Source of the DNA: Lamellibrachia satsuma
Lineage: Eukaryota; Annelida; Polychaeta; Sabellida; Siboglinidae
DNA length: 64,000 bases
Assembly: GCA_033239005.1 (NCBI GenBank)
Contig: BSQZ01000021.1
Coordinates: 8,947,516-9,011,515, forward strand
Direction: 5' to 3'
Shown: positions 39,727 to 48,495 of the stretch, piece by piece
Position numbering within the stretch: position 1 is the first letter of the stretch
How the letters are laid out: each line of letters begins with the position of its first letter
Notes under the pieces: model-generated
The model's database searches: none
What the model was told of the DNA's origin: nothing
Seen by the model: the letters and a program-made list of their open reading frames with translations, nothing else
Made by a program: the position numbers and the translations under genes

Positions 39727-41428
39727 ATGAAAATGCATCATTGTCGTCACTGTGGGCTTGCCTGCGACACGTGTGCAGAACTACAACGTCACGTGCACAG
39801 TCACCACTCGACGCCATCTTGGGGCCTTCATTCATACTCGGTGGCACCACCAACAGTGGTGCCACCTAGCGACCACGCAAAGAGAGCGAAATACGCCTGC
39901 GAGAAATGCGGTGCCACATTCGGGAGATTGGACAACCTACAGCGTCACGTAAGGTCGGTATGTAGTAGTAGTAGTAGTAGAAGAAGAAACACCACCGTCT
40001 ACACGTGTAAGAAATGTGGACGGAAGTTCGAAAGACGTCGCGAACTGACCAGACACGCACGAACCGCGTGTATCGACGTCACCGAGCCACCAGTACCAAA
40101 GAGATCAAAAAAGGAAGACACTACCCCATCCCACCACCCACTCGTTACCGAGGAAGATCCCATAGAACCACCCAATCGACTTCCCTTCTCCAACACTCTG
40201 TCGACGGAACTGCTAGATGTCGTTCGTGCGCACTGGTCGACTATAAGGACCCACGTATCAAGATGTCCCCTCCAGTACAGGTACGATTACAGATTAACCA
40301 CGCTAGACACGACCGTCCTAGAACCATGTTTGAAATGTTCCAGGAACATACCAATGCGTTCAAGATTAACCTCAGTTATGGGTTCGTTCTGAGAAACAAG
40401 AACACATGTCAATACAAGTACTATCGTTCCTCGTGTAATTGCTGTGGACGCTACCTGGACGAACCCAGTCTCATCACTAACAGCAAGGACTTTGATGACT
40501 TTCTCGAACGCATCCGAGAAACCGACGACTTGCAATGGGCCATCAATCAAAGACCGGATTCTGCACTGCGTCGTCAAGGCAATGTGCATCCGGACAAAGC
40601 CATCATAGCGGATACCATGAAGCTTCTTGGGAACTCGAGATACGGCAAAACCGTGACCAACTTCGAACGCCACCGCGACGTTTCTTTTTGCAAAGCCGTA
40701 GCAGCTGCCCGGGGTATAAACCGTCATAGATTCAGACAGCTCGACCAAATCTCGGAATCCATGTACCAGATGAAAAATTCTAAAAGTATCATCTCCCGAT
40801 ACAAATTGGATATTTTGCTTACAATTATGCTAAATTACGAATGCTTCAGTTTTATTACGACTTTTTAGATTTCTACGTAGAACGCCCCTTGTTTCAGTTG
40901 TGCGAGATGGACACGGATTTCTTGCATTTGGCTCTTGCTGCCAAATCGCTAGATGAATGTGTTACCCCGGACAAGTTAGAACATTATTTTAGAAACAGGT
41001 CCGAGTGGTTCCCTTCCGCATGTTGTGACGCCCACGCGCAAGATTACATGGCGTGTCGGTTGGCCGGCCGCGAGTGGGTCGCCTCTGAGCAGTGTTGCGT
41101 TGCGCGTTCGCGCCACGACAAGAGAACCCCCGGCCTGTTCAAGGTGGAATGGGAGGGTGAAGGCTTCGTCGGCTTGTGTAGTAAGACATATTATTGTTTC
41201 GGCCCTGCCGACAAATTCAGTACTAAAGGATTGAACAGAAGACAGAAAAAAATTTCAAAAGACGTGTTCACGGAAGTCCTACAAAAAAAGAGAAGCGGTG
41301 TCGGATAAAAACCGCGGTTTTCGGGTTAAAGATTCTTCGATTTATACCTGCGTTCGGCATTGACCTATTTCTTTTCAAAACGTAGAGTGCAAGCCGACGG
41401 GGTTACGACCCTCTCCTGCCTAGTGTAG
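39727..41428 (+). pseudogene. PolB of Polinton C, internally deleted and frameshifted
   Basis: From ATG 39727 it keeps the three N-terminal zinc fingers (CRHC, CEKC, CKKC) and the CNCCGRYLDEPSL cluster. At about 40566 it jumps from INQRPDSA to sequence matching the region just before polymerase motif B (KLLGNSRYGKT). All exonuclease motifs and motif A are lost (about 2.7 kb relative to A). Motif C region (EMDTDF) follows near 40915. Frame changes near 40330, 40800 and 41305. The C-terminal third is only about 65% identical to A, while the N-terminal part is about 80% identical. Ends LSCLV at 41428. Confidence 0.85.
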
Positions 41429-41989
41429 CAAAATGAGGCAGGAAACTCCCAATAGTTTCCCTTCCTACCTATGGGATGATCCAGAATCTAGACGCTGCAA
41501 CATTGCCATTGTTATTTTTTACGATAAAGATTTCATAAAACCTATATTTTGATGCGCAACCATTGTAGTATTACGTAGCGTGTCGGTTAGTCTGGTTTTT
41601 TAATCGATATTGTGTTGTATTAAATCGAATCCGGCACTTTCATCGTCTTGCATAAAGTCGAATGCTACGCTTTTGTAGGAAAGCATTTAGACGAATGATG
41701 CGCTTTTTTTAGAAAAGCACGTTAGACTTGCATGACATTATCAATCAATCAATGCTATTCTGTTGAGGAAGATATTTATAATCTATAACGTGTTTTCTCT
41801 GTCGCTGAGCTCAGGTTCCTGAAGATATAGGCGCCATAAATGTTAATTATTATTATTGTCTTGCACTAAGCGGAATGCTATGCTTTTGTAGGAAGGCATG
41901 TTAGACTTGCATTGCATTAAGCCGGCACTTTCATTGGTTTGTATTAAATCGAATACTGCGTTTTGTGTACTGTGTTACAATGTAGTCAA
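41429..41989 (+). other. 3' flank of PolB C with repeated hairpins
   Basis: No clear gene. GAATGCTACGCTTTTGTAGG (about 41660) and GAATGCTATGCTTTTGTAGG (about 41870) can fold (AATG/CATT and CTAC/GTAG) and sit in repeated contexts (CCGGCACTTTCAT). They may be another 3'-UTR structure. Confidence 0.4.
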
Positions 41990-42770
41990 GTTAAATATAT
42001 TTCACCTTCTCTTTGGTGCTTGTGAATAAAAGAATCGATACGAAACAAATGGTGTCGACAATTTTATTGGTTTCCAAGAGACAACATGACACGCAGGCAT
42101 TACACACTGTTACTCTTAACAAAGTCAAATACAAGACAGTCGTTCTTTTTATTTTCTCAAAAACGTCTTCATGGGTACGCCTCGACATCGATGCAACAAG
42201 TACACGGCGCAATACTATTGGTTTCCAAGAAACAACATTACATGCTGCTCTTAGCAAAATCGAATACACGGCAGTCGTCGACTAGATCCTTCCCAAATGT
42301 TTTCACAAACGTCTTTCTGGATACGCCTCGACATCAATGCAACAAGTACACGGCGCAGTACTCAGACAGCGGACTTTTGAAGTGTACTGTCGTTGAAAGT
42401 CCAATTTGCGCAGTTGTCACGCAGTAAGTTAACGAATTCGTCGTATTGCGGAGGCAGACTATACGAAATACTCTCCACATCCGTCTTTCGTCAGGTACAC
42501 ACTGATCCAGTGTTTACCCCCTTTATCGCTCGCATGAGTGTTGACCCTCTTTATCGCTCGCATGAGTGTTGACCCTCTTTATCGCTTGCATGAGTGTTGC
42601 ACACGACCGCCGCCAGGTAACTGTCGATAGCAGCCGTGGGTAGACCGTCTCTGGGAACCACGCCGCGGACGACGTTCTTACTGTAACCGTCAGATGCGAG
42701 GACGCGTTCTAGGTGTTTCGTGTCCATCCGTCAGTAGTCGTAGACGACGTTCCTGTTTCTGTCGATTTCA
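41990..42770 (-). pseudogene. Remnant D: major capsid tail and protease of another Polinton
   Basis: On the minus strand, 42769-42731 encodes the last codons of a major capsid protein (EIDRNRNVVYDY, stop). Three bases later an ATG (42727) starts a protease: GVVPRDGLPT is clear, then a 31-bp triplication (42520-42600) corrupts the next part. GKHWISVYL-like and NCANWTFNDS segments follow with stops. Downstream the protease 3' segment appears at least twice in direct repeats (about 42060-42200 and 42215-42360). A minus-strand AATAAA lies near 42058. The capsid body is missing because the hAT sequence begins there. Confidence 0.65.
42515..42605. repeat. 31-bp tandem triplication
   Basis: CGCTCGCATGAGTGTTGACC units three times inside the remnant D protease. 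Confidence 0.85.
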
Positions 42771-44259
42771 AGCAGAGCGCAAGACTCTTGTTTGTAAGTG
42801 GACGGATGGCTAATTGTGATAGTAGCGTAACGAGTGTGTTCGTCGTCATGCATTCGCCAGAGAAGAACGGTGCCATTGGACTACTGGAAGCGTTGAACAA
42901 AACTTTGGATGGATCTGACCGGAGGTAAAGACACGAAGCTCGTCGGTGTCACTACTGACGGCGAATCGGCAAACACTGGCAGACATGGTGGGTTATGGCG
43001 TTTGCTTGCTGACCTAGTGCAGAGAGGTCTGGCAACTTTCTGGTGTGCTGCTCACTGGTCGGACTTTGAGTTGGTCGTCAGCACCATACCGGAGCTGGGC
43101 ATCTGGAAGTATAATCTACTGAGGCACGTACGATTCTTCCGGACGCCGAGAAGGATGAAGATGTTGTCAGCGCAAGCCGGGAATGTCAAACAGTTCCCCT
43201 GGCACCACGATGTCAGGTTTGCCCAGCACGAGCTGCAGCTGGTGGATGCTGTGCTGAATAACCTACCAGCCTGCATTAATGTGTGGGAACAGATGCAGGC
43301 ACCAGAAAGTACCAGCGATAGAAAGGAGAAGGCGAAGCTAAAGGGTTTCTGAGAATCTGGAACCACGAACAGAAGTGGATCATCTCACTGATGGGCGACA
43401 TCCTGGAGATATTTGAAACATTCCAGAAGAAGTTGCAAAGGAGTGATTTGTTCATCAGCGATCTTCTCACTGTGACTGGCGCTGCCGTCAAGAAGTTGAG
43501 ATTGATGAGGGATGGACTATTCCCGGGAAGAAGAGAGGGGAAGAGAGTTGCCCAACCGATAGCACCAGTGAGGACCGAACACAGCGAAAGTCGAACCACA
43601 AGTTTGTTTGTACGAACCGCCGTAATGCACGAGCAATCAGGCTGGAGGTCGTGCAAGTATCCCTCGAATACCTCTCTGAACGCATCCACCCGAAGCAGGA
43701 GGACGTCATCAAAGACATGAAGGGGTTGGTGATATCACACAACCTGGGATCGTTCGTTGAACATGGCGTGCGTGTCGTCAGGCGTCTTTTTCCAGACGAA
43801 TCGTCTGACTTTGCGGACGGGGCTGCCGAGCAATGTGAGAACATGATGAATAGGCCGTTCCTGCCTGATGGCTGTGATCTCGGTTGTAAGATGACTGTCA
43901 GATTGCGGCAACTTCTGCCAGTCACCACAGGTCCAGTTCAGAAGGTGTTGGCATCTCTGGCCTAGTGATCGACAATCAATCACCGCATCAGCATGGGTGA
44001 GGACACGAGAAACGCCCGCCTCATTGTGGCACTGAATGTTGTGGGCACCGCCTACTTTGACCCTCGACCCGCTATCGTCAAATTCCTGGACAAGATCAGA
44101 AGATGGGGGCTCCAGATTTGGACATCTACGGGCAGCGTGAATTCGTTAGGAAATTCACCCACGAAACGGGGCTCGTCTAGTAAAATTGAGAAGACTGTCA
44201 AACGTACTGACTTGCAAGTTTCTAGAGACGTGTTCTCTAACTACTGCATGAGTTTGTAA
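42771..44259 (+). pseudogene. hAT-type transposase remnant (KIAA1586-like)
   Basis: Blocks: LLFVSGRMANCDSSVTSVFV, DTKLVGVTTDGESANTGRHG (hAT core aspartate region), FWCAAHWSDFELVV, MKMLSAQAG, PWHHDVRFAQHELQLVDAV. After frame changes near 43350 and 43640 come MGDILEIFETFQKKL and YLSERIHPKQEDVIKDMKGL, down to a C-terminal stop near 44259. The DGESAN and CAAHW motifs are shared with hAT-derived genes such as KIAA1586/ZMYM6-like proteins. It is interrupted, so a pseudogene. The 5' end is missing: it abuts remnant D directly. Confidence 0.7.
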
Positions 44260-44363
44260 TTAAAAATGTTTCTGGGATATATGTGTAACATTAATTTTAT
44301 ACCGAGATGCAGTCGTCAGTGTGCAACCATATAGATAAAAAGATACTGACATATATATATATA

Positions 44364-44434
<71 letters not shown>

Positions 44435-44446
44435 CTTCATACATTC
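44260..44446. repeat. (TA)n microsatellite region
   Basis: TA array at about 44352-44430 between the hAT remnant and a LINE fragment. Confidence 0.9.
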
Positions 44447-44840
44447 CTAAGGGTTATGTAAATAATCATTAATAATGCGTAAACTGCCCTTTTTAACCAT
44501 TTGGAGTGCCCTTTCAGAACATTGCCCCCAGTGAAAATTCAATAAAAACGCCCTGCTTATTGGTGTATACGGGCATACGAGATCACATAGGTATTTCGGC
44601 GCATCACCATGCACAGCTCTATATGTAAACACTAAGAGCTTAAACTCGATTCTGCGCGCTACATGAAGCCAGTGAAGAATGCACAAAAGAGGCATGGCGC
44701 TATCGCTTTGTGGCCAGCGTAAGGTTAACCTCGCAGCCGAATTGTGCATCCCCTGCAGGCGAGCAATGTTGTTAAAACAAGTACCATAGAAGAGAATTGC
44801 AGTAGTCAATCCGTGACCTAATAATGGCATTGACGACAAT
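44447..44840 (-). pseudogene. LINE reverse-transcriptase C-terminal fragment (CR1/L2/Rex type)
   Basis: Reads NIARLQGMHNSAARLTLRW, LHWLHVARRIEFKLLVFTYR, AVHGDAPKYLCDLV, the conserved C-terminal domain after the RT of these LINEs. The fragment ends exactly where Polinton B begins, so B was inserted into it. Confidence 0.8.
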
Positions 44841-45130
44841 AGTTATAGTGATGAAATGACCGATCAAAAGAGTCGCCCAGTAGGGAGGGTCACTGTGACT
44901 TCCGGTCGCAGAGCCTTCTGGGTATCATGAGCGCCCCTGGCGGCGACCTATATCTCTATGCATACCCATAGAGCGCCCCCTAGCAATTTGAGTTAACCCT
45001 AACCGTCGTAACTCCAACTTTTTGATTGGAATGCTAACCCTAACCCCGACAGCTGGAGCTAACCCTAACTGTCGTAACCCCACCCTGTAGACGTTTGCGA
45101 TCTTAACCCTGATGGAGTTACCCATACACA
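44841..45130 (+). repeat. Terminal repeat of Polinton B
   Basis: AG start, GATCAAAAGAG, GTGACTTCCGGTC, AGCGCCCCCTAGCAA (44972), then GAGCTAACCCTAACTGTCG repeats as in C. GACAAT (44835-44840) would be the target duplication. Confidence 0.65.
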
Positions 45131-45214
45131 GCAATTAAGAATAGGGTCATTATCAAAGGGACTAATGGAGACGAGAAACCAACACAACACGGTATGGAAC
45201 GAGTGCACACGTAT

Positions 45215-45220
45215 TTTATT
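45215..45220 (-). terminator. Poly(A) signal of Polinton B late transcripts
   Basis: Minus-strand AATAAA in CAATAAAATACGTG, the same context as in A. Confidence 0.65.
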
Positions 45221-45438
45221 GAACAACACAAGCAGCATGGCGATACATCAGGTTGACACATATATCAGGAGGGCGGGTTATAAGTAGGTGAACATTGTTG
45301 GACTCTCGATAAGCCAATGGCTTCCTTGTCCACTTGCCATCTGGGCCTTTGGCTTGGATGGCAAATCTTGTTAAATCAAGGGTAGCGTGTAATATCACCA
45401 CTACGACTACGACTACGATGAATATGATGATGATGACT

Positions 45439-45566
45439 TGACTTGCGGATGTTGACCATCACGCCAGAGGTCGCGAGCTTAGGGGTGTCTCCACCTCGCC
45501 AGAGGCTCGATGGTGATCGATGATGATGACGAGGCGACTTGCGGATGTTTACCATCACGCCAGATC
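45439..45566 (-). promoter_or_regulatory. 3'-UTR hairpins of the CTCTG/AA family (B)
   Basis: On the minus strand, hairpins at 45473-45439 (CGAC...GTCA, one mismatch), 45508-45475 (GAGC/GCTC, apical GGTG/CACC, loop GAGA) and a decayed one at about 45566-45534 (GCG/CGC, GATG/CATC, loop GTAAA). They lie between the protease and the poly(A) signal, as in A. Confidence 0.6.
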
Positions 45567-45632
45567 CATCTAGGCTCGATCGATGTACTACTACTACTAC
45601 TACTACGACGACGAGCGATAATACAGTCTACC

Positions 45633-46044
45633 TTATCGCAGCTGTTTAAGCCAATCAAATACGCGGCAATCGTTAGCTACTAGATCGGTGACGAATAGGT
45701 TAACAAAAGTTTTCATCGGAATGCCGTTACAACGAAGTAATACAAAAGCTACACAATATTGTCCACAAAGGTTAGACAGAGGACTTTGAAGCCTCTTGGT
45801 ATTATGAGTCCAATCGGAACAATGTTCGTTCAGGCAGGTGCGGAACGCCGCGTGTCGTGGCGGCAGAACGTACGAGCAGAAGTAATCGCCGCGTCCGTCA
45901 GCGTCTAGGTACAGCGCTATTCAATGTTCGCCCGGTTCGTCGCCGTCGTCGGTGTTGCACTCGAAGGCCGTCTTTGGTTACGACGCCGCGAAATATCGAT
46001 CTGGCGCGCGGGTTCATCGCCAGTAGTCTAGCGATCTGTAGTCG
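45633..46044 (-). pseudogene. Protease of Polinton B, inactivated
   Basis: Homologous to the A protease, about 80% identical where aligned. The start codon and the capsid stop are removed by a 17-base deletion relative to A, fusing the two frames. An internal deletion removes part of the N-terminal region. A TGA (45923-45921) replaces the Trp after the catalytic His (GEH-stop). FCSY and the CGQYC-equivalent region remain, and the end reads NDCRVFDWLKQLR. Cannot be active as written. Confidence 0.8.
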
Positions 46045-47326
46045 TAAATGATGTTACGTCTCTTGTCGATTTCCAGCACGGACTCAAGCTCGGCGTAGAC
46101 GACGACGTTCACGGTGTTCAGCAGTGCGTTGCGGAAATGCAGTTCTATGCGCAGGTTGCCCTTTTGTAATGGAAGCAGGGACCGTCGCACTGATCGGGGG
46201 TCAGGTCGAAACCGAAGAAGGTGTAACCGTGTCGGTAGTCGCTGCGAGTCAGTCCGTTCCCCTCGTCCTGCCACATCTTGCCAGTCGAGGAGAACAGACT
46301 CATGTAGCTTCTGACGAAGAGGTCGTCTGTGAAATTGGGCTGGAAAGGTTTGGAGGTTATCTGTCGTCCGTCCACGTACACCGCGTGGAAGTTGATGTCG
46401 TTGTTCTTGGCGTGAAACGGATTCTTGTCGTACGCACCGTTGTAGGCATCGTCATCGATGCAGCACAGCACCAGACGTTTCGGCAGGATACCGAGGAACA
46501 GGTTCTCGTACGTGTGCGACCGAGTGCCATCAGGAATGGAGTACACCTTGCACTTGACCGTGCTCTTCTCCAGAGCCTTGATATGCGCCATCTGCATGGT
46601 CGGATTCAGGGTGGCCTTCTTTGCAAACAAGGTGGCATTGACGATTTGTATTTTGTAATCGGGGTTGACCCCACCAGCCATGAGTGCAAAAGCAGGTTTA
46701 CTACGCACCAGTCGTATCTTGACATCGACGCCGTTAATCAGGAATTTATCTTGCAGAAAGAGATCCACGTGGAGACGGCCCATCATGTCGACCAGGCGAC
46801 TCCTTACGATATTCTCTCGTCGAGCCACGAACCCTTCGTTAGCCGCGGGTCCGTCGGCTATCTTGACGGCGTCCATGCGAGTGGCCGTGTCCTTGTGCCA
46901 CAGCTGACCCGTCAGTTGCGTGTCCTTGGCATCGGGACCGTAGCTCAGCAGCGTCTCTATGTAGGCGCGATACGCATACGTTTTGGTCGACGGGGTCACG
47001 TGCGTGCCGTTCAGATAGACGTCGACTTGACTGAACAGCGCATGCAACCAGTTATTCACTGGTCCCACGGGATCGGCCAAGTCGAGATCGTCCCCGTTGG
47101 CTCGCGTCACCTTCGCCTGCACGTGCAGCATCGTGTTGGCGAGATCCAAGTAATCGTCGCCCGAACCAGGTATGAGGAATTCTATCGGTCCACCCGAGTC
47201 CAGAGAGGACATGGGTTGATGTTCCACTACGCGGCTGTCGAGGATGCTGTTCTGAGTTGGTAGTACGGTAAAGAGATCCAGCTCCGTCTTGACCCATTCG
47301 AACGACTGTCTATGTACGAAAGCCAT
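46014..47326 (-). pseudogene. Major capsid protein of Polinton B, frameshifted
   Basis: It starts MAFVHRQSFEWVKTELDLFT and is open for about 390 codons, with GPIEFLIPGSGDDYLDLANT, GPVNNWLHALFSQVDVYLNG and SYGPDAKDTQLTGQLWHKDT. A 4-base deletion at about 46160-46172, relative to A, shifts the frame near codon 388. The remaining C-terminal segment (NLRIELHFRNALLNTVNVVV) continues in another frame and runs past the lost stop. A short deletion also removes a few residues near KSTVKCKVYS. About 90% identical to A elsewhere. Confidence 0.85.
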
Positions 47327-47444
47327 CGTCGTTATCGAATATGTCGGCTTCACGTTTCGCGGACGTCTGTCTCTTGCGTCGTCTCTTTGCTAAAGTGACT
47401 CCTTTCTTCGCCGGTGCGCGTTTTATACGTTTACGAGCTCGCAT
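47310..47444 (-). CDS. Small basic protein (core-like), Polinton B
   Basis: 44 residues (MRARKRIKRAPAKKGVTLAK, then an acidic end ADIFDNDDGFRT), the counterpart of 31585-31746. It starts at an ATG overlapping the upstream stop (TTTGATG) and contains GTATAAAACGCGC, the likely TATA box of the capsid gene. It is also in frame with the truncated minor-capsid frame upstream, a consequence of the deletion there. Confidence 0.45.
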   Translation of the reverse strand: MRARKRIKRAPAKKGVTLAKRRRKRQTSAKREADIFDNDDGFRT

Positions 47445-47690
47445 CAAATTCCTACCTGCATCCGCGACGCGTCGTTTGGTTGCTTTTTTATGCTCTGTCC
47501 GGACATGACGTCGTCGGCTATGCGCACGCCGGTCTTCAACACCCCGTTTCCCAACGCCACGGCACCTCTTTTGATGAGTGGCATGGCGCTGCGCAGCAGA
47601 CCTCCGAACAGACTGCCTAGTCCGTGACCTTGTTGGTACTGGGCACCGACGAAGTCTCGGGTGATCGTGCTGGCGTGTGCTGTCTGCTGC
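47444..47690 (-). pseudogene. Small Gly-rich virion protein, N-terminally truncated (B)
   Basis: Reads GAQYQQGHGLGSLFGGLLRS, KRGAVALGNGVLKTGVRIAD and ends RMQVGI. The first part of the gene is lost in the deletion that also removed most of the minor capsid gene. Confidence 0.7.
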
Positions 47691-48155
47691 TGGTGCTGCC
47701 GGCGGACTGGTGACGATCGACTCACGAAATCCTAACATAGGTGCCAACGCACTGTGGTACGGTATGGTGAACACGGTGTCGGATGACATGTGCAACGTCA
47801 TTTTTTGAGTGATCATGCTGTAGCTCAATTTAGCTCGTACCTCGAACGTCGACATGAATCGCAGACCCCTGTTTACACGGTTCAACAATGTCACAGGACC
47901 TATGTAATACCCAGAGGCTAACTTCATACTCGGGATAAAACCCGTAGGATTTTTCTCACTGAGGAAGAACCAGACATATTCGTCTGTAACGTTGTACCAA
48001 GTATGCGGGTGCTGTATTTCTGCCAACCCGCATTCCCACTCGCCAGTCAGATCGATACGTTGAGGCAAGTCCGTGATGTAATGGGCCAACGTATTGTCGG
48101 GATATATCTTCATGGAAGCGTTACTAGGCAGTGTCAGGTAGAAATCAGTCGCCAC
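47690..48155 (-). pseudogene. Minor capsid protein, C-terminally deleted (B)
   Basis: Keeps MATDFYLTLPSNASMKIYPD to LGFRESIVTSPPAAPA, about 150 of 321 residues, then joins the small Gly-rich gene out of frame. Compared with A, about half the protein is deleted. One of the reasons B could not form particles by itself. Confidence 0.75.
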
Positions 48156-48495
48156 TGCGTTTCAACGTGGGTTTGGGAAGCAGGTAAACCAAAGATCTAC
48201 TCAACAGGGCCGTCCACAGATTAGAATTCTCGTGACCCGTGGTTAGGTTGTAAATGCTTATCAGGATGACCGTGAACAAGACGAGGACCTGACACAGAAA
48301 AACTATTTCTTCTTTAGGACACACGGTACCGAACAGATGCCAAGGAGTGCTGCTGCTGCTACTGTTGCTGCTGCTGTCCTCTGCGTTCTGCGCGTCAGTA
48401 CTGTCCTCTGCTGCTACTACTACTACGTCCTCTTGTTCCTCCTCCTGTTCTATGACGGTGGTGGTGAAGTCTCGTGTTGTCGTGTCTAGTGTCAT
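48145..48495 (-). CDS. Membrane protein with acidic N-terminus (B)
   Basis: 116 residues, homologous to 30029-30370: EQEEEQEDVVVV, Ser/Asn run, PWHLFGTVCPKEEIVFLCQV and the membrane segment, LVYLLPKPTLKRSGD. Intact, and overlaps integrase and minor capsid starts as in A. Confidence 0.75.
   Translation of the reverse strand: MTLDTTTRDFTTTVIEQEEEQEDVVVVAAEDSTDAQNAEDSSSNSSSSSTPWHLFGTVCPKEEIVFLCQVLVLFTVILISIYNLTTGHENSNLWTALLSRSLVYLLPKPTLKRSGD

Larger units (their letters stand above)
16842..41428 (+). mobile_element. Polinton C, older element interrupted by Polinton A
   Basis: It begins AGTAGTTAATGAGTGG at 16842 inside the Ty3 remnant and has the shared subterminal CACGTGACTTCCGGTCAC block. Its left genes lie at 17456-18532. 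They are interrupted by Polinton A and resume at 34317, followed by a tandem second copy (34968-36540), the spliced accessory gene (36572-38255) and an internally deleted PolB (39727-41428). The right end is not identified; remnant D may or may not belong to it. Confidence 0.6.

Noticed and set aside
42713..42790. N-terminal part of the plus-strand frame before the hAT blocks
   Set aside because: It is the antisense of the remnant D capsid tail, so the hAT homology starts only at about 42771.
46124..47263. 379-codon plus-strand frame opposite the capsid gene of Polinton B
   Set aside because: Antisense to the major capsid frame; a similar antisense frame exists opposite the A capsid and reflects codon composition.
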